A DNA stretch of 64,000 nt from assembly GCA_002633005.1 (NCBI GenBank), contig NMRA01000253.1, positions 526,099 to 590,098 of the forward strand. The letters are read 5' to 3'. How positions within the stretch are numbered: the first letter of the stretch is position 1; each line of letters starts with the position of its first letter. Shown in pieces: positions 44,801 through 59,800 of this stretch. Below the pieces are notes generated by a model. It ran no database searches. It saw only the letters and a list, made by a program, of their open reading frames with translations, and was not told the DNA's origin. The position numbers and the translations under genes were made by a program. Source of the stretch: Phoronis australis. Its lineage: Eukaryota > Phoronida > Phoronidae.

Positions 44801-47800
44801 AAAACAGAGGAACAAAAAACCCATTCCCAACCCAGCCCATTGTTTGATCAAGTTAAGTTCACTAATTTATTTTATTTTTAGACATTGGCTGAGATCAAAA
44901 TTCTGACTATGCTGCTGCAGATTCTTCCTCACAGTGAACATAAAATCCTTCGTCTATGGAATATTTCAAAAGATTCGCCATTTTTCGTACACCATAAGTA
45001 TATCCCACCTCACATATCAGTGAGAGTATGCCCACATTATGATAGCGGAAAGATGTTAAAGCGCTGTAAACCACTAGGTTAAAACGTCCTGTTCTTATTA
45101 CATGGGATCTGTACGTGGTGCTTAACTCCTGCTCATCAAAGATGTGCACGTCATCTGGTGGTATAGTGAATATCCATACTGCATGGCTAGTAAAAATTAT
45201 CAATTAAACCATGGCAATGGACAGTAGAGAGGTCACTCCACCTAACACAATGCAACAAGTAAGTGATCAACAGAAATTTTGTCTTTCGTCCTATGAACAA
45301 AAAAATGCAAAAACTTGTCTTTTGTTTAACTTTTAGTAAACACTCGTTTGATGCTGTCCTTAAACTGTAGTTATCTCCCATGAAATTTAGGTTTGACTTG
45401 ATCCAAAATGGCCATGTACCCGATTCACTAATCGGCGCATTTAGAAGTGAATGTGAAACTCGTCAAAAGGTGCGCTTGGCAGAAAACAGAACATTCAGTT
45501 CAGTTTGAAATACCTGTGCTTGATTTAGAACATCACTCAATAGATGGCGCTTTGGCTTCTCCCATTCCTTTCTTTTGAGCAGTCGCTTATACACTGACCC
45601 AGCCCGGGTACACGTGATTCCAGCCTCTCGTAATTCTTGTAGAGACTTAATGGAATCCTTCAGCTGGTACTCATCTAAAACGCAAATCAATCAACAAATA
45701 ACACATTAATAACACAGTAACTGAGAGAGAAATTCACAATCAGGTCATCTTTCAAAAAATATAGCTTCCCTACAATATTATTCACTTTAGATTTCAATGT
45801 TTTGATTGAACCACATTTGAGAATCATCAAATGACTTAAAGTCCTAGTAAATAGACTCAAAACTGAGAGCTGGTCATGGCCAAAGTTACAGGTCATTATG
45901 AAGTTGCTAAAAAAGAGAATTCTCACCAAAGGTCAGCAGTGGATCTTGCTTGTTGATTGCTTTATACTCACAGCTCAATAACTCTAGATATTTAATGTAT
46001 TCAGTGGGCATCATCAATCTCATGAAGGCACGCAGCTTATGAACAAATGGAAGACTCTTCTCATATCGAAGATGCAGCACTGAAAAAAGAACAAATTAAC
46101 CCAATGACTGACAAAGCTATGAACAAAAGATGCAAACAATGCAAACTACAGACCCAAAACATGACTGGCTGAAGTGTGATTAATGTTGGCCAAGCTCTTT
46201 CCGAAAGACCTAGATTCTGAGGCGCCCATCTTATTACAGATCAAAAGAATTCAATTGTTTTTGCTAGATGACTGTTTATTTCATCTTAAGAAATTGAACA
46301 AAAAGTGAATGTTTACTGCCTGCAAATCGAAAACATTACATGTAGGCACCATTACTTTTCATTACCGAACCAGGAAGTTGGAAAGAAGAGTAATCATGTC
46401 AAATGTTAAAATAAATCAATTTTTGTTAAAAAACTTACAAGAAAAAAGAAAACGGTTCATTTACTAGATGACAAACTTAATGTTAGAATAAAAATACAGT
46501 AACGAATGTTATGAGGTTGATTTTTAAGTCGTAAAATGGTAAAAAAAAATTTTAAACAGCTAAAAAGAAGTGAAAAAGCAATTTGATCAACTATGGGTGG
46601 GTTGCTTATGACCAGAAACAGTTGCCTAACAAAAGCTCCCAAAATACACTCTTTTCTCCCATTTTGACTGTCACACCCTATTCCACCACTTCCCCACCAC
46701 ATGAACTGAATACGTAAATTGTTAACATATTTTAGAAAATAGATTAACTGTTAGCATTTTCAATTATGTAGAATTAAACGCATGCATCTCCCATGACATC
46801 TAATGCATTAATGCAAACTCCATTATCATACCATGATTTTATGTATGTATGCTAGTTTAGGTTGATAATTGAAGTTAACCTTCAGCTATGTGATGTTGCC
46901 AAATTCGTAATTCAAAGAAAAGGAGCTTGGTCGGCATTCACCATTCGAAGAGTTGTCAAAAAGTTTGTCCCTAATGATGTGCTTTATGATTTGCCATCAG
47001 GTTATGAGAACGAGCATTAGAAACTGTCACGTGACAATTGATAACGAGTGGCTATACTCAAAAGTGACAGTCATGCACGATATAAAAATTTGACAATTTT
47101 CCAAAAGAAGGAACTCTCAATACTGTTCTCCCTGGCAAGTCAACAAATATCGTATTTAAGAACTTCCAAGCAAAGTAACAGTAAAAGAGCCAACATTACA
47201 CAAATTGGTGGATATTGAACGATATGTTTGCCCTAAGTTGAGATTTGCTGTGAGTCGTCAATTACCACTAAATCTGTACAGCTCAGAACATTACTCGTGG
47301 ATGAACTAATTATTCAACTAACATAACTTACTTCACCCCATTCAACATGTGTTTGCATTACAACTGGGAAAGCATAAAAATGTTTTTTTGAAATTTAGCC
47401 CAGAATGGGATGTTTTCACAAAGCAATCATGGTGACTGATCACAGCAGTACGGGCATATTCTAAATATGATAGTATGACTTTTATGGAGGACAACATGAC
47501 TGCTGAAGACACAGAAGTTTGATTGACAAGTTTGTCTCAGCTCAAGTACTAACTGTACAGCATTCTGTAGACCTACTTGCTCGTAAAAACAGCAAGATCT
47601 CACAAAACCACGCAAAATCACACGAGAGAAAAGCGAGTGTTTCTAGAGTAATCTCACAAGCTTACTAGCCTATCCAACTACCAAAATGTCAGCCACTGAT
47701 TAGCCAGAACAGGTAAGAGAGTTAACTTGTGGGTTTGAATTCAGTTTCTATTCCATGAGTGAAGAACTTAAAAGAAAAAATTAGATCAAAAGGAAGTAGA

Positions 47801-50800
47801 CCAACCATGATTTTTCCGAACATTCAGCAGCCCGTAATGTTTAATAATCCTTTTCCGTCGTTGACGTTCCTTGAGACGGCTTCGGTAAATATCCATCACA
47901 GCCAGTTTAGCTTCTGAAAGTTATAAATAACACACTGACAGGGTGAACACAGTCCACAGAACATGTTTTGTGATGACATTGGTTGCACTTGATTCACTGG
48001 AACAGCCGTGCCAACTGACTAAGACACCTGACTGGTTTATAAGCTGGAAGTCATCATCGAGGTGCAATCCAACGTCCTCGCCAGATTAATGTTGATATAC
48101 TAACAGAGGTCAATTCCTGTAACTGTAAAGAACAACAAGTCACCGACTTTAAGTTAAAAGTGGCTCAATAAATTTTTGGGTTTTTTGCATTGAAAATGTT
48201 AATATCATTCAGCACAGAATGGTGCATGAGAACTATCATGCTACAAAGGTGAACCATTCCTTCCTAAGAGACTACACAACCAACCACGTAATATACATAA
48301 CTTCTTAGCATCCTAAAAGCAGTGAGAAGACAGACACAGAGTTTGCACTTGGCTGAAAAAAACCAAGTGACCAATGCTCCAACCTAGAACTTAAGGAATT
48401 ACTCTACATCAAGGAGTCATTGGCAATTCAGGAGCAGCATGCTACTGATTCTCTCAATAACATGCAGAGCTCATCGACCCTACAATTATGGTCCCTGTAT
48501 CTCTTGCAGTTGCTACTCTCATTTCACTACATGGATGTGAGCTGACTGGTATTCGACAAGAGTTCCACCCTCATTTACAGATGACAAGGGTAGTGCTGGC
48601 CAGTCCGTGTCCAAGTACTTACATTAAAAATCACCCGATTGGCAAATTTGTTTGCAGTACAAAAGTATTCAAAATGAAAATTCTTTCTGGAGTGCATGAT
48701 AGTTTTTCACATTAGGCTTTATACGCCATTGTTGTTCTGAAATGTCTGGGGCCCTAATTTCAAACAGCTAGTTAGCGTTGGACTTTGAGACTCATTGTTT
48801 GCATATCGCAGCTGGACAGCAACACACTCTCAATGCAAATGTACTGCCACAACAGCAGTTGACAATAGAGTAGAAGCTACAAGAACTGAAGGGCATCACG
48901 AAGACCTTCAGCAATATCATTTGCTTAATGAGCCAGACTGGTTTTCATTGTTCAGAGCCAGTGATATCTGCATAGAAGTTTACACTGTTACACCGCCATA
49001 TGTAGATGCTGTGATCAGTGGGTTACCCATTCATAACATGAGTAGGCCTAATCATATTTTTCTCCAGAATTTCCTTAGAATTTCCTACACCTTTCTTCTT
49101 TCTCCACCAATTTACCCATCTCCAGTTTGTCTTCATTTTCTTCATTGAAATAGATGTCTTTGACATCCATTTCAGCAAAGTTGTCATGCTCCGTAGTGAA
49201 GTCGCCCCTTGCCGGCATGTAACCTGCCATTTCCAGTTGCCATGGAGAGCCGTGTGTGGGCCTGGGTGGGTCTTCACCATCTACAAATGAAGGAACTCAT
49301 AGCCATATACCAAATGAAGCTATGGGTGCATTTTCAGGAGCAGTGCCTATTCCTGAAAAGTATACCATTCTCAAAACACTTGAATGTTCAATCTTCTATT
49401 ACACTTTATGGCAATTCATTATGATCAAAGAAGATTAATTTAAGGTGCAAAACTGATCAATGTGACAGTTTTGTAAAAATTCAGAATAATATGAAGCCCC
49501 GATAGCCTGTTCAGAATAACGTGAAGGCAAGACAACCTGTTCAGAATGATGTGAAAAGCGTTTTACCTGCCAGTTCTATTCACTATTATTCTGATATGTG
49601 TGCAGTGTAGGCCCGTTATTAGTCTTCACTATCGTTGTTTGCAGAGTTTACATGATGTAAGTAGAAGTATAAGAGTTCTTTTTTGCTTACTTGTCATTAC
49701 ATTTCTAGTTTGTGCATTGCATTATCTCGTGTCCCTAGTTTTAGAATTTTCACTCCATTTACTTTCGCCACATTTCCTCCTTAGTGGTTCATGCCGGGAG
49801 TTTGGGCGTTGTTCGCTGTGACCTTGAGATTGCAGTTCATAAACCAGTTAGTTTTTTGCGCCTATATTTTGGTTATAACTATTGACTCAGAGTATGATTT
49901 GATATTTCGTCCTGTTTGGGTCACTGGCTCATGGTGGATTTTTGATAAATTATGTTCGAATTCGTTTTCCTACCTAGTGTTTTGATATTAAAGATCAAAG
50001 GTCAACTCATGCTGCCATTTTGTTACCTGTATATTTTCATGGTTGGTGTATATTATGGTTTTTGTTTTTAATGTCATTACTTTGCTTGCAGTATATTTCG
50101 TAGTAGTGACTACGTGTAGTGTTTGTTTCAGTTAACAGTTGGTCAATGTAATGTGAAGTAAATCGAATAAAGCATACTATAGAATAACCTACCTTTCCCT
50201 CGATAGCCGACAAAGCCGCAGAATAAGGGGTATTTATTTGTTTTGTATAATATATAATATAAGAAGGCCACAAAGAGTGTAGCAAAAGTCCAAGCCATCT
50301 CAAACAAGGAGAGTGCTGTCGTCTCTTTGATTGCAACTCATTTGCTCAATTTCTTGAAACATTCATAAACTTAAGGAACAAGGTGGATTTAGGAAGGAAA
50401 CCTAAACTGCCACTAAGGAACACCTCGGCATTCGGACACAAAATCGATGTTAAGCGTACTCTCCTCTGACACATCAAATTTCATGAAGATCCATCAACTT
50501 GAAGAAACTTGGTAGATGTTGAGGCAAAAACAATATTGCCACTGGTGGGGAGGGGTGTCACCATAGTTAGATCCGCCCAAAAATAAACACCAGTTGTGAT
50601 GATCTCAATGGGAATATATTCTGCGAAAATTGATGATTCTTCATAGGCTTTGGGTGATTAAAGAGGTGGATGCCAAAAATGGTAATAGTCGGATTTAATG
50701 TGCCTACAATTTGAGAACCAGTTTTCTCCACTAAAAAAGGACTTCAAACTGGTTCGCAAAAAGCTAGCATGTTATCTCCAACTATTGCTCCAAAATAATA

Positions 50801-53800
50801 ATGACCATTAGTGGGTGCAGAAAATGTTAAGCCATATGAAAATGAGAATGTGACTGTCGTCACCTCATTAATAGCAACAGTCGGCTAAATTTTGTGAAAA
50901 TTCTTTGAGGAACATGGTAAATACATATACTAGGTTATCCCACTTACATAAGAAAACTACAGCTATATCCTGTTGACAATTCATTTCATTTTGGGATGTC
51001 CTAACGAGACCAAAGCATACTAGGTAATAGAATTTGATGTATATTATATAATATTGCATATATCTTTGTTCATAGTGCTTTACTGGTGATAAAAACCAAA
51101 GAATTATTTTGTCTTGTGCAAGTGCTCTTTGCCAGTAATGTAAGGGAAATGTACGAGTATTTTCATTTTGCCTCAGTCTTTTCAGTTTTCCTACCAATAC
51201 GAATATAAAGAGTAGAATCAGTCCCCCCGCGTTTTTCACATGGCGAAATCTACCAACAAAAGGTGGTTTGGCAGATACAGGGGCAGACCCCAAAAAACTG
51301 ATGCATTAACAACAAAACATGGTCATTAGGCAGCACATTTATGAAAAAATCTGTCCTTAAATGAGAACCTGGTGTTGATGCCATAATTATAGTAACATAT
51401 TTACAGCATTTCAAGAAAATCTGTCAAGAAACTCAGTTGATACCCGAGATAAATATAAACAAGCATCTGTCACTGGGAGACCATATTGCCCCAACCAGCA
51501 CAAGGTGTTGCCTAAGGCTTAAGGCCACCCAAACCCCTCAACTAAGGCACTGCTTGGAGAAAGGCCACACTGCATCCACATCTAAGCCACTGTTGCTTAA
51601 CAATACATAAATTTTTGAGGTTATAATTTTAAATGGTAATGAGTGATTTTGATAGAAATTGAAATTGTTGAATTGAGCCTCGAAAAACTCATCTCTAAAC
51701 AACATAATCAAAATCATACAGGGTGCGGCATTCATTCTGAGTGCACCTTCCTTTATTCTGTTCATGTCTCTATAACACAAAAATAAGATTCACGTTTAAT
51801 GTCTATTTAATAATGGAATGATAATGTTGTTGTCATCTTGAAAATACGACCAAGCTCATCAAACTTGACTGAAGCTTCCTTCTTGAGATATTCACAACAC
51901 TGCATGATGTATGTACATTGCCCCAACATTTTCTAATTACAAAGTCAAGTTTCTCATTGTGACTTTGAAAATGATGTTGAGGTTACCAAAATCGACTGGC
52001 GCCTGCACATGCCCCACCCCCTTAGCACAAAATAAGAACAAAATCTAATTAAGCTTCCTTCTTGAGATATCATGCCAACAACATTGTGTGATGTACAGTA
52101 TGTAAATACCGTTGTGAATACTATGTCCACCGCTTCACCCAAACAGGCAGCAAGGGACAAAAACTAAAACTACCATTACGGGCCACTGCAGACAGTCAAA
52201 TCTGTTAAAAAATTGGTTGTGCCATCCCATCTATGATAGGAAAATGTCTGCAAAGTATCATCCATGTTTTTGGAGATACAGTACACAAGCACGCAAACAA
52301 ACGGACAAAAATTACTCTGGAATTTCAGCTGAAAGTCTTTTTATCATTTACAAGCTTAATACTTAGACCTCACCACCATGAACTCTATACTTACATCTTA
52401 CTGGGATTGGAGCCGGGACGAACTCATAGTCATCATTCCCAAATACTGTAATGTACAATGAGAGGAGAAAAGTCACATAGATTGTAATACCCAAGTTATA
52501 CTTCAAGTTATACTGGCCATGGCTCATTGACTTACCAACTGGTTTGGTCACTATTGGTCAAATTTTATCACATAATGGACAATAACCGAACAAATTAAAG
52601 AGTAGTTCATAGACATTTCATCTATTCATTAGTATACATCATCAGGATACAAACACTCAGACATCAAGTGTCGACATACGAGTCAAGTTACATCCATAAA
52701 GTGAAATGAGTGCCACAACATTTACAGGAAATAGTATACAGGTCATCACCATAGCTGTAGTGTAACTCAGCTCTGCAGAACCAGCAGCATGCTGGTCTTG
52801 AATGGCCAGTGACTCTTTAACGTAAAGTCATTCCTTTACAGATTATACTGACTGAATTAGCTTGGTGATTGTTACTCTGTGAACTTCTTCCCCTGTGCGG
52901 CGATTGTATGTTTTCGATTCTATTATGAACAAAAACTGATGTAATGATCAAATTTTAATTATTCAAATGGAGTTTAGTAAGTAACAGTATTGACTTTGTG
53001 TCCCCATGTGCAAAAGTGGTACATTTTAAAGAACAATTTCCAAACGATTTGGAGAACAGTGCATAAAGTATCAAGTTTCAGGAAATACTTCCATTCTACA
53101 AGTTAGTGTAACTCCACCAGTCGTACTTTCATTTATCAAGATTTAGTGCTTACGTGCAAAAAACAAAGACAGTCAACTTCAAGTCTTTGTTGGAAAATTT
53201 TAAGATAGGAGCTCTGCTTAACAAGCTTGGTCACGCTACAGAACAAATGTGAGCTATCATTCTATTCTCTAGCAGGTAAGCCCCATATTTCATTGTCCAC
53301 AATCTGCTACTTTTTATTCAATTCTCCCACATGAGGGCTGACCTCTATATAGATCCTCGAGCGTAGACCCGATTGACTGCTCTGACAAGGGTCCACCCCC
53401 AACTTCTTACATTTAGTATGTACAGCGCTTTGAAACCTACATTCTTGGCAAAAGCATTATGGCTTTTTGCCTGAATGTCTTAATGATTTATTAATCTTAA
53501 GGAATAATTAATATAAGCAATGCCGTTCTAGCTTGATTGTTTAGTGAATGTTTAACAGCCATAAGATGAGAATGGATAGAAAAAATAATTGCAGGCGGGC
53601 TGGTATACGTTGTACCAGACGTGGGCAGGCCGGGCATGTGAGTCCCTTGCAGAGATCACCTGGAACCATTTTAGCCATAAACCTGACTCAAGGGTCTAGG
53701 CAGGTGGTCCAGAGTGGGGTTCTATTACACGAGGCCACACTGCTTCCACTGAGAATGCCTACAGATACTTCACGATTAACTTACAAGGATTTGTTCACAT

Positions 53801-56800
53801 AAAATTATCACAACCACACCTCTGCCATCAATGAAAAAAAGAGAGCGCTCGGAGGAGCGACACTTGGCGAAATTACGCGAAAACAGGACGATGGGGAGGA
53901 CGACGATCATGACGATGAAGGCGAAGATTATGAACAAGACGATAACATTCATGTGAATAGCGAACAAATCAGTACGAAATAGCCTGCAGTCTTGTTCACA
54001 CACCCGTTTTCTCGGACGGCAGACGATAGAGGTTGATAGCAAATGCCAGCCACTGGTTTGCATAAAAAGTTGATAAAAGCATGGCTTTTCTCATTCAAAA
54101 ACCCAAATAAATCAGTTTTCTGGCATCTGTTTACAACAGATTCCTTGAACAACGAGCCAAACCTGACATACGCCCTGTATATGAATTGTAGGCACTAGAA
54201 AATGCCCCGTGGCCGTGGCCTGACTGTTCAGTGCTACCAACAATCTTGAGCTACAGGCGAAATGAATGACAATGATGATTGTGATGATGAAGGTAGCGAT
54301 TATGAGGAACACTCATGTGACTAGAGAAGATGCGAGAAATCAGTAAATAGGCTACAGTCTTGAGCAACACTTGGCGAACAGCAAAATCGGTCAACAAAGG
54401 AATAGCGTTTTCAGAAACTCAAATAATTCAAAAAGTAGACGTCCTAGCGACAAATTGAAAATCTCTTCTGAAAGTTCGTTCAAAACTCTATGAAACCTGG
54501 CAGTTTCGCAACATTCCAAGAATTTTTGGAAAAAATTGAAATTTTGCGTTTTTTTTGAAATTCAAAGTCAAATTAATCAAAAACGGTAAGTCTGAGAAAA
54601 ATGTTATCGCAGAACTTTTGAAAGAGCATACTTCCAGGAATCCACATGCAAAAATTCACGTCATTTGCTCTTCCCATTAAAAATGCGACTGCAGAACGAT
54701 CGAAAATGGGTTAAAATGCACCAGGCCGCCATCTTGAAAGTGACTTCCGGTTTAACAAAATTTTGTTANACTGACTGAATTAGCTTGGTGATTGTTACTC
54801 TGTGAACTTCTTCCCCTGTGCGGCGATTGTACGTTTTCGATTCTATTATGCACAAAAACTGATGTAATGATCAAATTTTAATTATTCAAATGGAGTTTAG
54901 TAAGTAACAGTATTGACTTTGTGTCCCCATGTGCAAAAGTGGGACATTTTAAAGAAGAACTTCCAAACGATTTGGAGAACAGTGCATAAAATATCAAGTT
55001 TCAGGAAATACTTCCGTTCTACAAGTTAGTATAACTCCACCAGTCGTACTTTCATTTATCAAGATTTAGTGCTTACGTGCAAAAAACAAAGACAGTCAAC
55101 TTCATGTCTTTGTTGGAAAATTTTAAGATAGGAGCTCTGCTTAACAAGCTTGGTCACGCTACAGAACAAATGTGAGCTATCATTCTATTCTCTAGCAGGT
55201 AAGCCCCATATTTCATTGTCCACAATCTGCTACTTTTTATTCAATTCTCCCACATGAGGGCTGACCTCTATATAGATCCTCGAGCGTAGACCCGATTGAC
55301 TGCTCTGACAAGGGTCCACCCCCAACTTCTTACATTTAGTATGTACAGCGCTTTGAAACCTACATTCTTGGCAAAAGCATTATGGCTTTTTGCCTGAATG
55401 TCTTAATGATTTATTAATCTTAAGGAATAATTAATATAAGCAATGCCGTTCTAGCTTGATTGTTTAGTGAATGTTTAACAGCCATAAGATGAGAATGGAT
55501 AGAAAAAATAATTGCAGGCGGGCTGGTATACGTTGTACCAGACGTGGGCAGGCCGGGCATGTGAGTCCCTTGCAGAGATCACCTGGAACCATTTTAGCCA
55601 TAAACCTGACTCAAGGGTCTAGGCAGGTGGTCCAGAGTGGGGTTCTATTACACGAGGCCACACTGCTTCCACTGAGAATGCCTACAGATACTTCACGATT
55701 AACTTACAAGGATTTGTTCACATAAAATTATCACAACCACACCTCTGCCATCAATGAAAAAACGAGAGCGCTCGAAGGAGCGACACTTGGCGAAATTACG
55801 CGAAAACAGGACGATTGGGAGGACGACGATCATGACGATGAAGGCGGAGATTATGAACAACACGATAACATTCATGTGAATAGCGAACAAATCAGTAAGA
55901 AATAGCCTGCAGTCTTGTTCACGCACCCGTTTTCTCGGACGGCAGACGATAGAGGTTGATAGCAAATGCCAGCCACTGGTTTGCATCAAAAGTTGATAAA
56001 AACATGGCTTTTCTCATTCAAAAACCCAAATAAATCAGTTTTCTGGCATCTATTTACAACAGATTCCTTGAACAACGAGCCAAACCTGACATACGCCCTG
56101 TATATGAATTGTAGGCACTAGAAAATGCCCCGTGGCCGTGGCCTGACTGTTCAGTGCTACCTACAATCTTGAGCTACAGGCGAAATGAATGACAATGATG
56201 ATTGTGATGATGAAGGTGGCGATTATGAGGAACACTCATGTGACTAGAGAAGATGCGAGAAATCAGTAAATAGGCTACAGTCTTGAGCAACACTTGGCGA
56301 ACAGCAAAATCGGTCAACAAAGGAATAGCGTTTTCAGAAACTCAAGTAATTCAAAAAGTAGACGTCCTAGCGACAAATTGAAAATCTCTTCTGAAAGTTC
56401 ATTCAAAACTCTATGTAACCTGGCAGTTTCGCAACATTCCAAGAATTTTTGGAAAAAAAATGAAATTTTGCGTTTTTTTGAAATCCAAAGTCAAATTAAT
56501 CAAAAACGGTAAGTCTGAGAAAAATGTTATCGCAGAACTTTTGAAAGAGCATACTTCCTGGAATCCACATGCAAAAATTCACGTCATTTGCTCTTCTCGT
56601 TAAAAATGCGACTGCAGAACGATCGAAAATGGGTTAAAATGCACCAGGCCGCCATCGTAAAAGTGACTTCCGGTTTAACAAAATTTTGTTAAAGCTGATA
56701 AAAAGCAACAAACACGTGACCAGTTTGAAAATGATTGGTTCGCCAATGCAACCTCTACAGGAGAAAACGTTTTCGGCCAGTTATCGAGATGAGCATGCGC

Positions 56801-59800
56801 CATTGCCGATATTTCCGCCATCTTTGACTGCACCTTAAAGATTTACGGCGCAGTTGTAGTGCTTGTGTGCTATAATAATCGTACCAATGTTCAGCCCTGC
56901 ACGTCGAAAAATGCGGCCTCTATGAGCAATGTCTTCATGGTCTTCTTCAACAGTAGCTAAACCAACATCAGTAGAGCAAGAGCTGTCAACAAAGGAACAG
57001 CGCTATGAGAAAACCTTGAATAATTCAAAAAGTAGACGACGTAGCGAAAAATGGAAAATATCTTCTGTAAGCCCGTCCAAAACTCTATCTAAATTATTAG
57101 TTTCGCAACATTCCATAAATTCTTCGAAAAAAATGAAATTTTGCATTTTTTGAAATTCAATTAAGTCAAATAACTCGAAAACGGTAAGTCTGAGAAAACA
57201 ATTATAGCAGAACTTTTGAAAGTGCATACTTCAAGGAATCCACATGCAAAAATTGACGTCATTTGCTCTTCCCATTAAAAATGCGACAGTAGAACGATTG
57301 AAAATGAGTGAAAGTGCGCAAGAGACCGCCATCTTGAAAGTGACTTCCGGTTAAACAAAATTTTGTTAAAGCTGATCAAAAGCAACAAACACATGACCAG
57401 TTTGAAAGTGATTGGTTCGACAATGCACCCTCTACAGGAGATGTTTTTGGCCAGATATCGAGGTGCACATGCACCATTGCCAATATTTCCGCCATCTTTA
57501 TCCGGAAGTCAAAGTTTTTCGGCATAGTTGTAGCACGTGTTCTATAATAATCGTACCAAGTTTCAGCTCTGTACCTCAAAAAATGCGGCCTCTGTGAGCA
57601 TTTGAATGTGAAATCGGAAAAAAAGGGCCGCCACGTCCGCCATTTTGAATTCGATCATGACCAAAAACCATAGGCTTCTAGGACTTTCTGATCCACACGT
57701 AGAGCAAATTTTGTGAGAATCGGACCAAAATTGTGACATGCAGAGTGCGAACAAAAAAAACTTGACGATAGAGCAACATACCTGTCGGAATTCGAAGAAT
57801 TCCGCCAAATAATAACTGAAGTGAGACTGTGCATCTTTTTGGAGGCCTAAAATTCAGCAACTTCAAACAGAGAGGAAACAAAAAATACCTCCATTAGTTA
57901 ATCCACCAGACATAGTTCGATGGTGGAAACCAGACGAATGCAAAGGTGAAAGACCTTAGAAAAATGCTAAAATTTGGCTAAAATTGGAACACCTTATCTC
58001 GGAAATGACTCATCTGATTCATATGAAATTTCCAGCTAATGGTTGGTGCAACGTGTAACAGACCGCCTAAATTGTACCTTCTGACGAAGGAAATTAAATC
58101 AAATCAGTTAAAGTGCTACTCGCCAGTGAAATACATTCTATTTCCACCATAACACTTGCACTACTGTGTGCTCACAAAATCGCACCGTCCTGTAATTTCC
58201 CATCACAGAACTACAACATAAAAAGTACTTACCTGGCATATCTGCATGACCACCGTCAACATAGAACTTGAAATAATGCGCTCGGCACTCCTGTTTAGTT
58301 TTTGTGCGGACTTGATTGGATACATCTTGCCTACAATATTGAAAACAGGAATTTGTATGACAACGATTAAAATTTCAGTCTATCAATTAGGCAGTGCATT
58401 TCCAAATCATAAACTTCTTAGGAAACAAAAAACAAGAGATAAATGTTTAACTCTTGTACAAAACTAAAACCAAAAGACTTTAAATCAACTCAAACGTAAT
58501 AATGTATAGTTATCAACAGGTAAAAATGCCCAGGGGGTGATAAATATGTCAAAGAATTGTCAACATTTTATGCACTTGCGCTACCTATGGCATGACGAAT
58601 GTTACAATATTGGTACATTGTAAATTCTGACGTAGATGACATTTTTTGATACCGAGTGAATAAAATCAGTATCTGGCTTTCTACATCAATAGTGAAACTG
58701 AACAGTGAAATACAATACACTGTCTGGCAATTTAAGTTGTAATGCAACCATTGCATTATTCGTGCCTAGCTGACCTGCTACATTGAAAGCTGTTTACATC
58801 AATGTGACAATAATGTTTGAAAATACCTTTTAGCAAGTAACAGATACAAAATTATTATCACCCAAATTCCAAATGCTTCTCCACAGTGTCATTGTTTTTA
58901 AGAACCCAGTTTTGCCAATAGGGGTAGCCACAGCAACTTATGACAACAATGACTGGCAAACTCTATGATAATAGAGAGGTTTTGCAAAGTGAACATGAAT
59001 TATCACGCATATATAATTCTGCTTCATACGTGCCATTGTTGGCTGTGACATAATCCCGATAGTGTTTGCGTATTTTACGTGAATACAGGGAGATTTATGT
59101 CACTTTAAATGCGAAACCTGTGGCCCCTTTTTAATTCTTATTTGGCAAGACATCGAAACAATTTTTATTTCGATAGGGTTCTCAATCTTTCTTCTTTGTT
59201 TCAGTATAAAATGAACATGATTTTTTGTCTATAAATGTTCTTAAAGCCTAGATGAACGAAGTAGTAAACATATTTCCACTCGATTGAAGGTGGTTCTTTA
59301 AAATTTTATTACTGGCTACAGGTTAATAAAATTATGTATTTGAAACTTCCTGAGTTCTAATGAAGATCAAGTATTATGATACACATATGTGGAATATTGC
59401 AAAATCGGACAATTTTCATGAACAAGGTTTGAGTTAACCTTAACAAAAGTATAGTGTAACAAAGCAATGACCATACAGACTAAGTCTCAATTTGTATTTC
59501 AAATTATAATTTAAAAATAGCAAAGCAATCAAACCAAACTAAATGACCATAAATTTCAGTGTCAATGTTCAAATAAATTGAATGATGGAATCATGAAAAT
59601 ATATTTGCACTGTTATTGCATTCGTTTCAACAGTTCAAACTAATGCAACATGACGTAACGTTTCACATTAAATGATACAATCAACAAGACTGTGGTCACT
59701 CAGCGGCACCATCTTTCTTCAGTTGTTTAACACACAAAGCCCCACCTCATGACAGCGGCAGACTACACCGTCATTTGTCAATCACTAGAGAACAACTTAC

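Noticed and set aside
50868-51293. 141-codon minus-strand open frame
   Set aside because: Aromatic-rich, low-information translation overlapping a dispersed repeat in an intron; no domain or splice context.
52395-52402. Earlier GTAAGA donor at 52401-52400 for TADA2A exon 4
   Set aside because: It would break phase with the next exon; the GTAAGTA donor at 52394 restores phase and matches the consensus better.
53548-55725. Identical 84-codon frame in two places (53548-53802 and 55471-55725) as a duplicated gene
   Set aside because: It lies inside an N-linked duplicated segment of a TADA2A intron, has no recognised domain, and the identity is that of the whole duplicated block.
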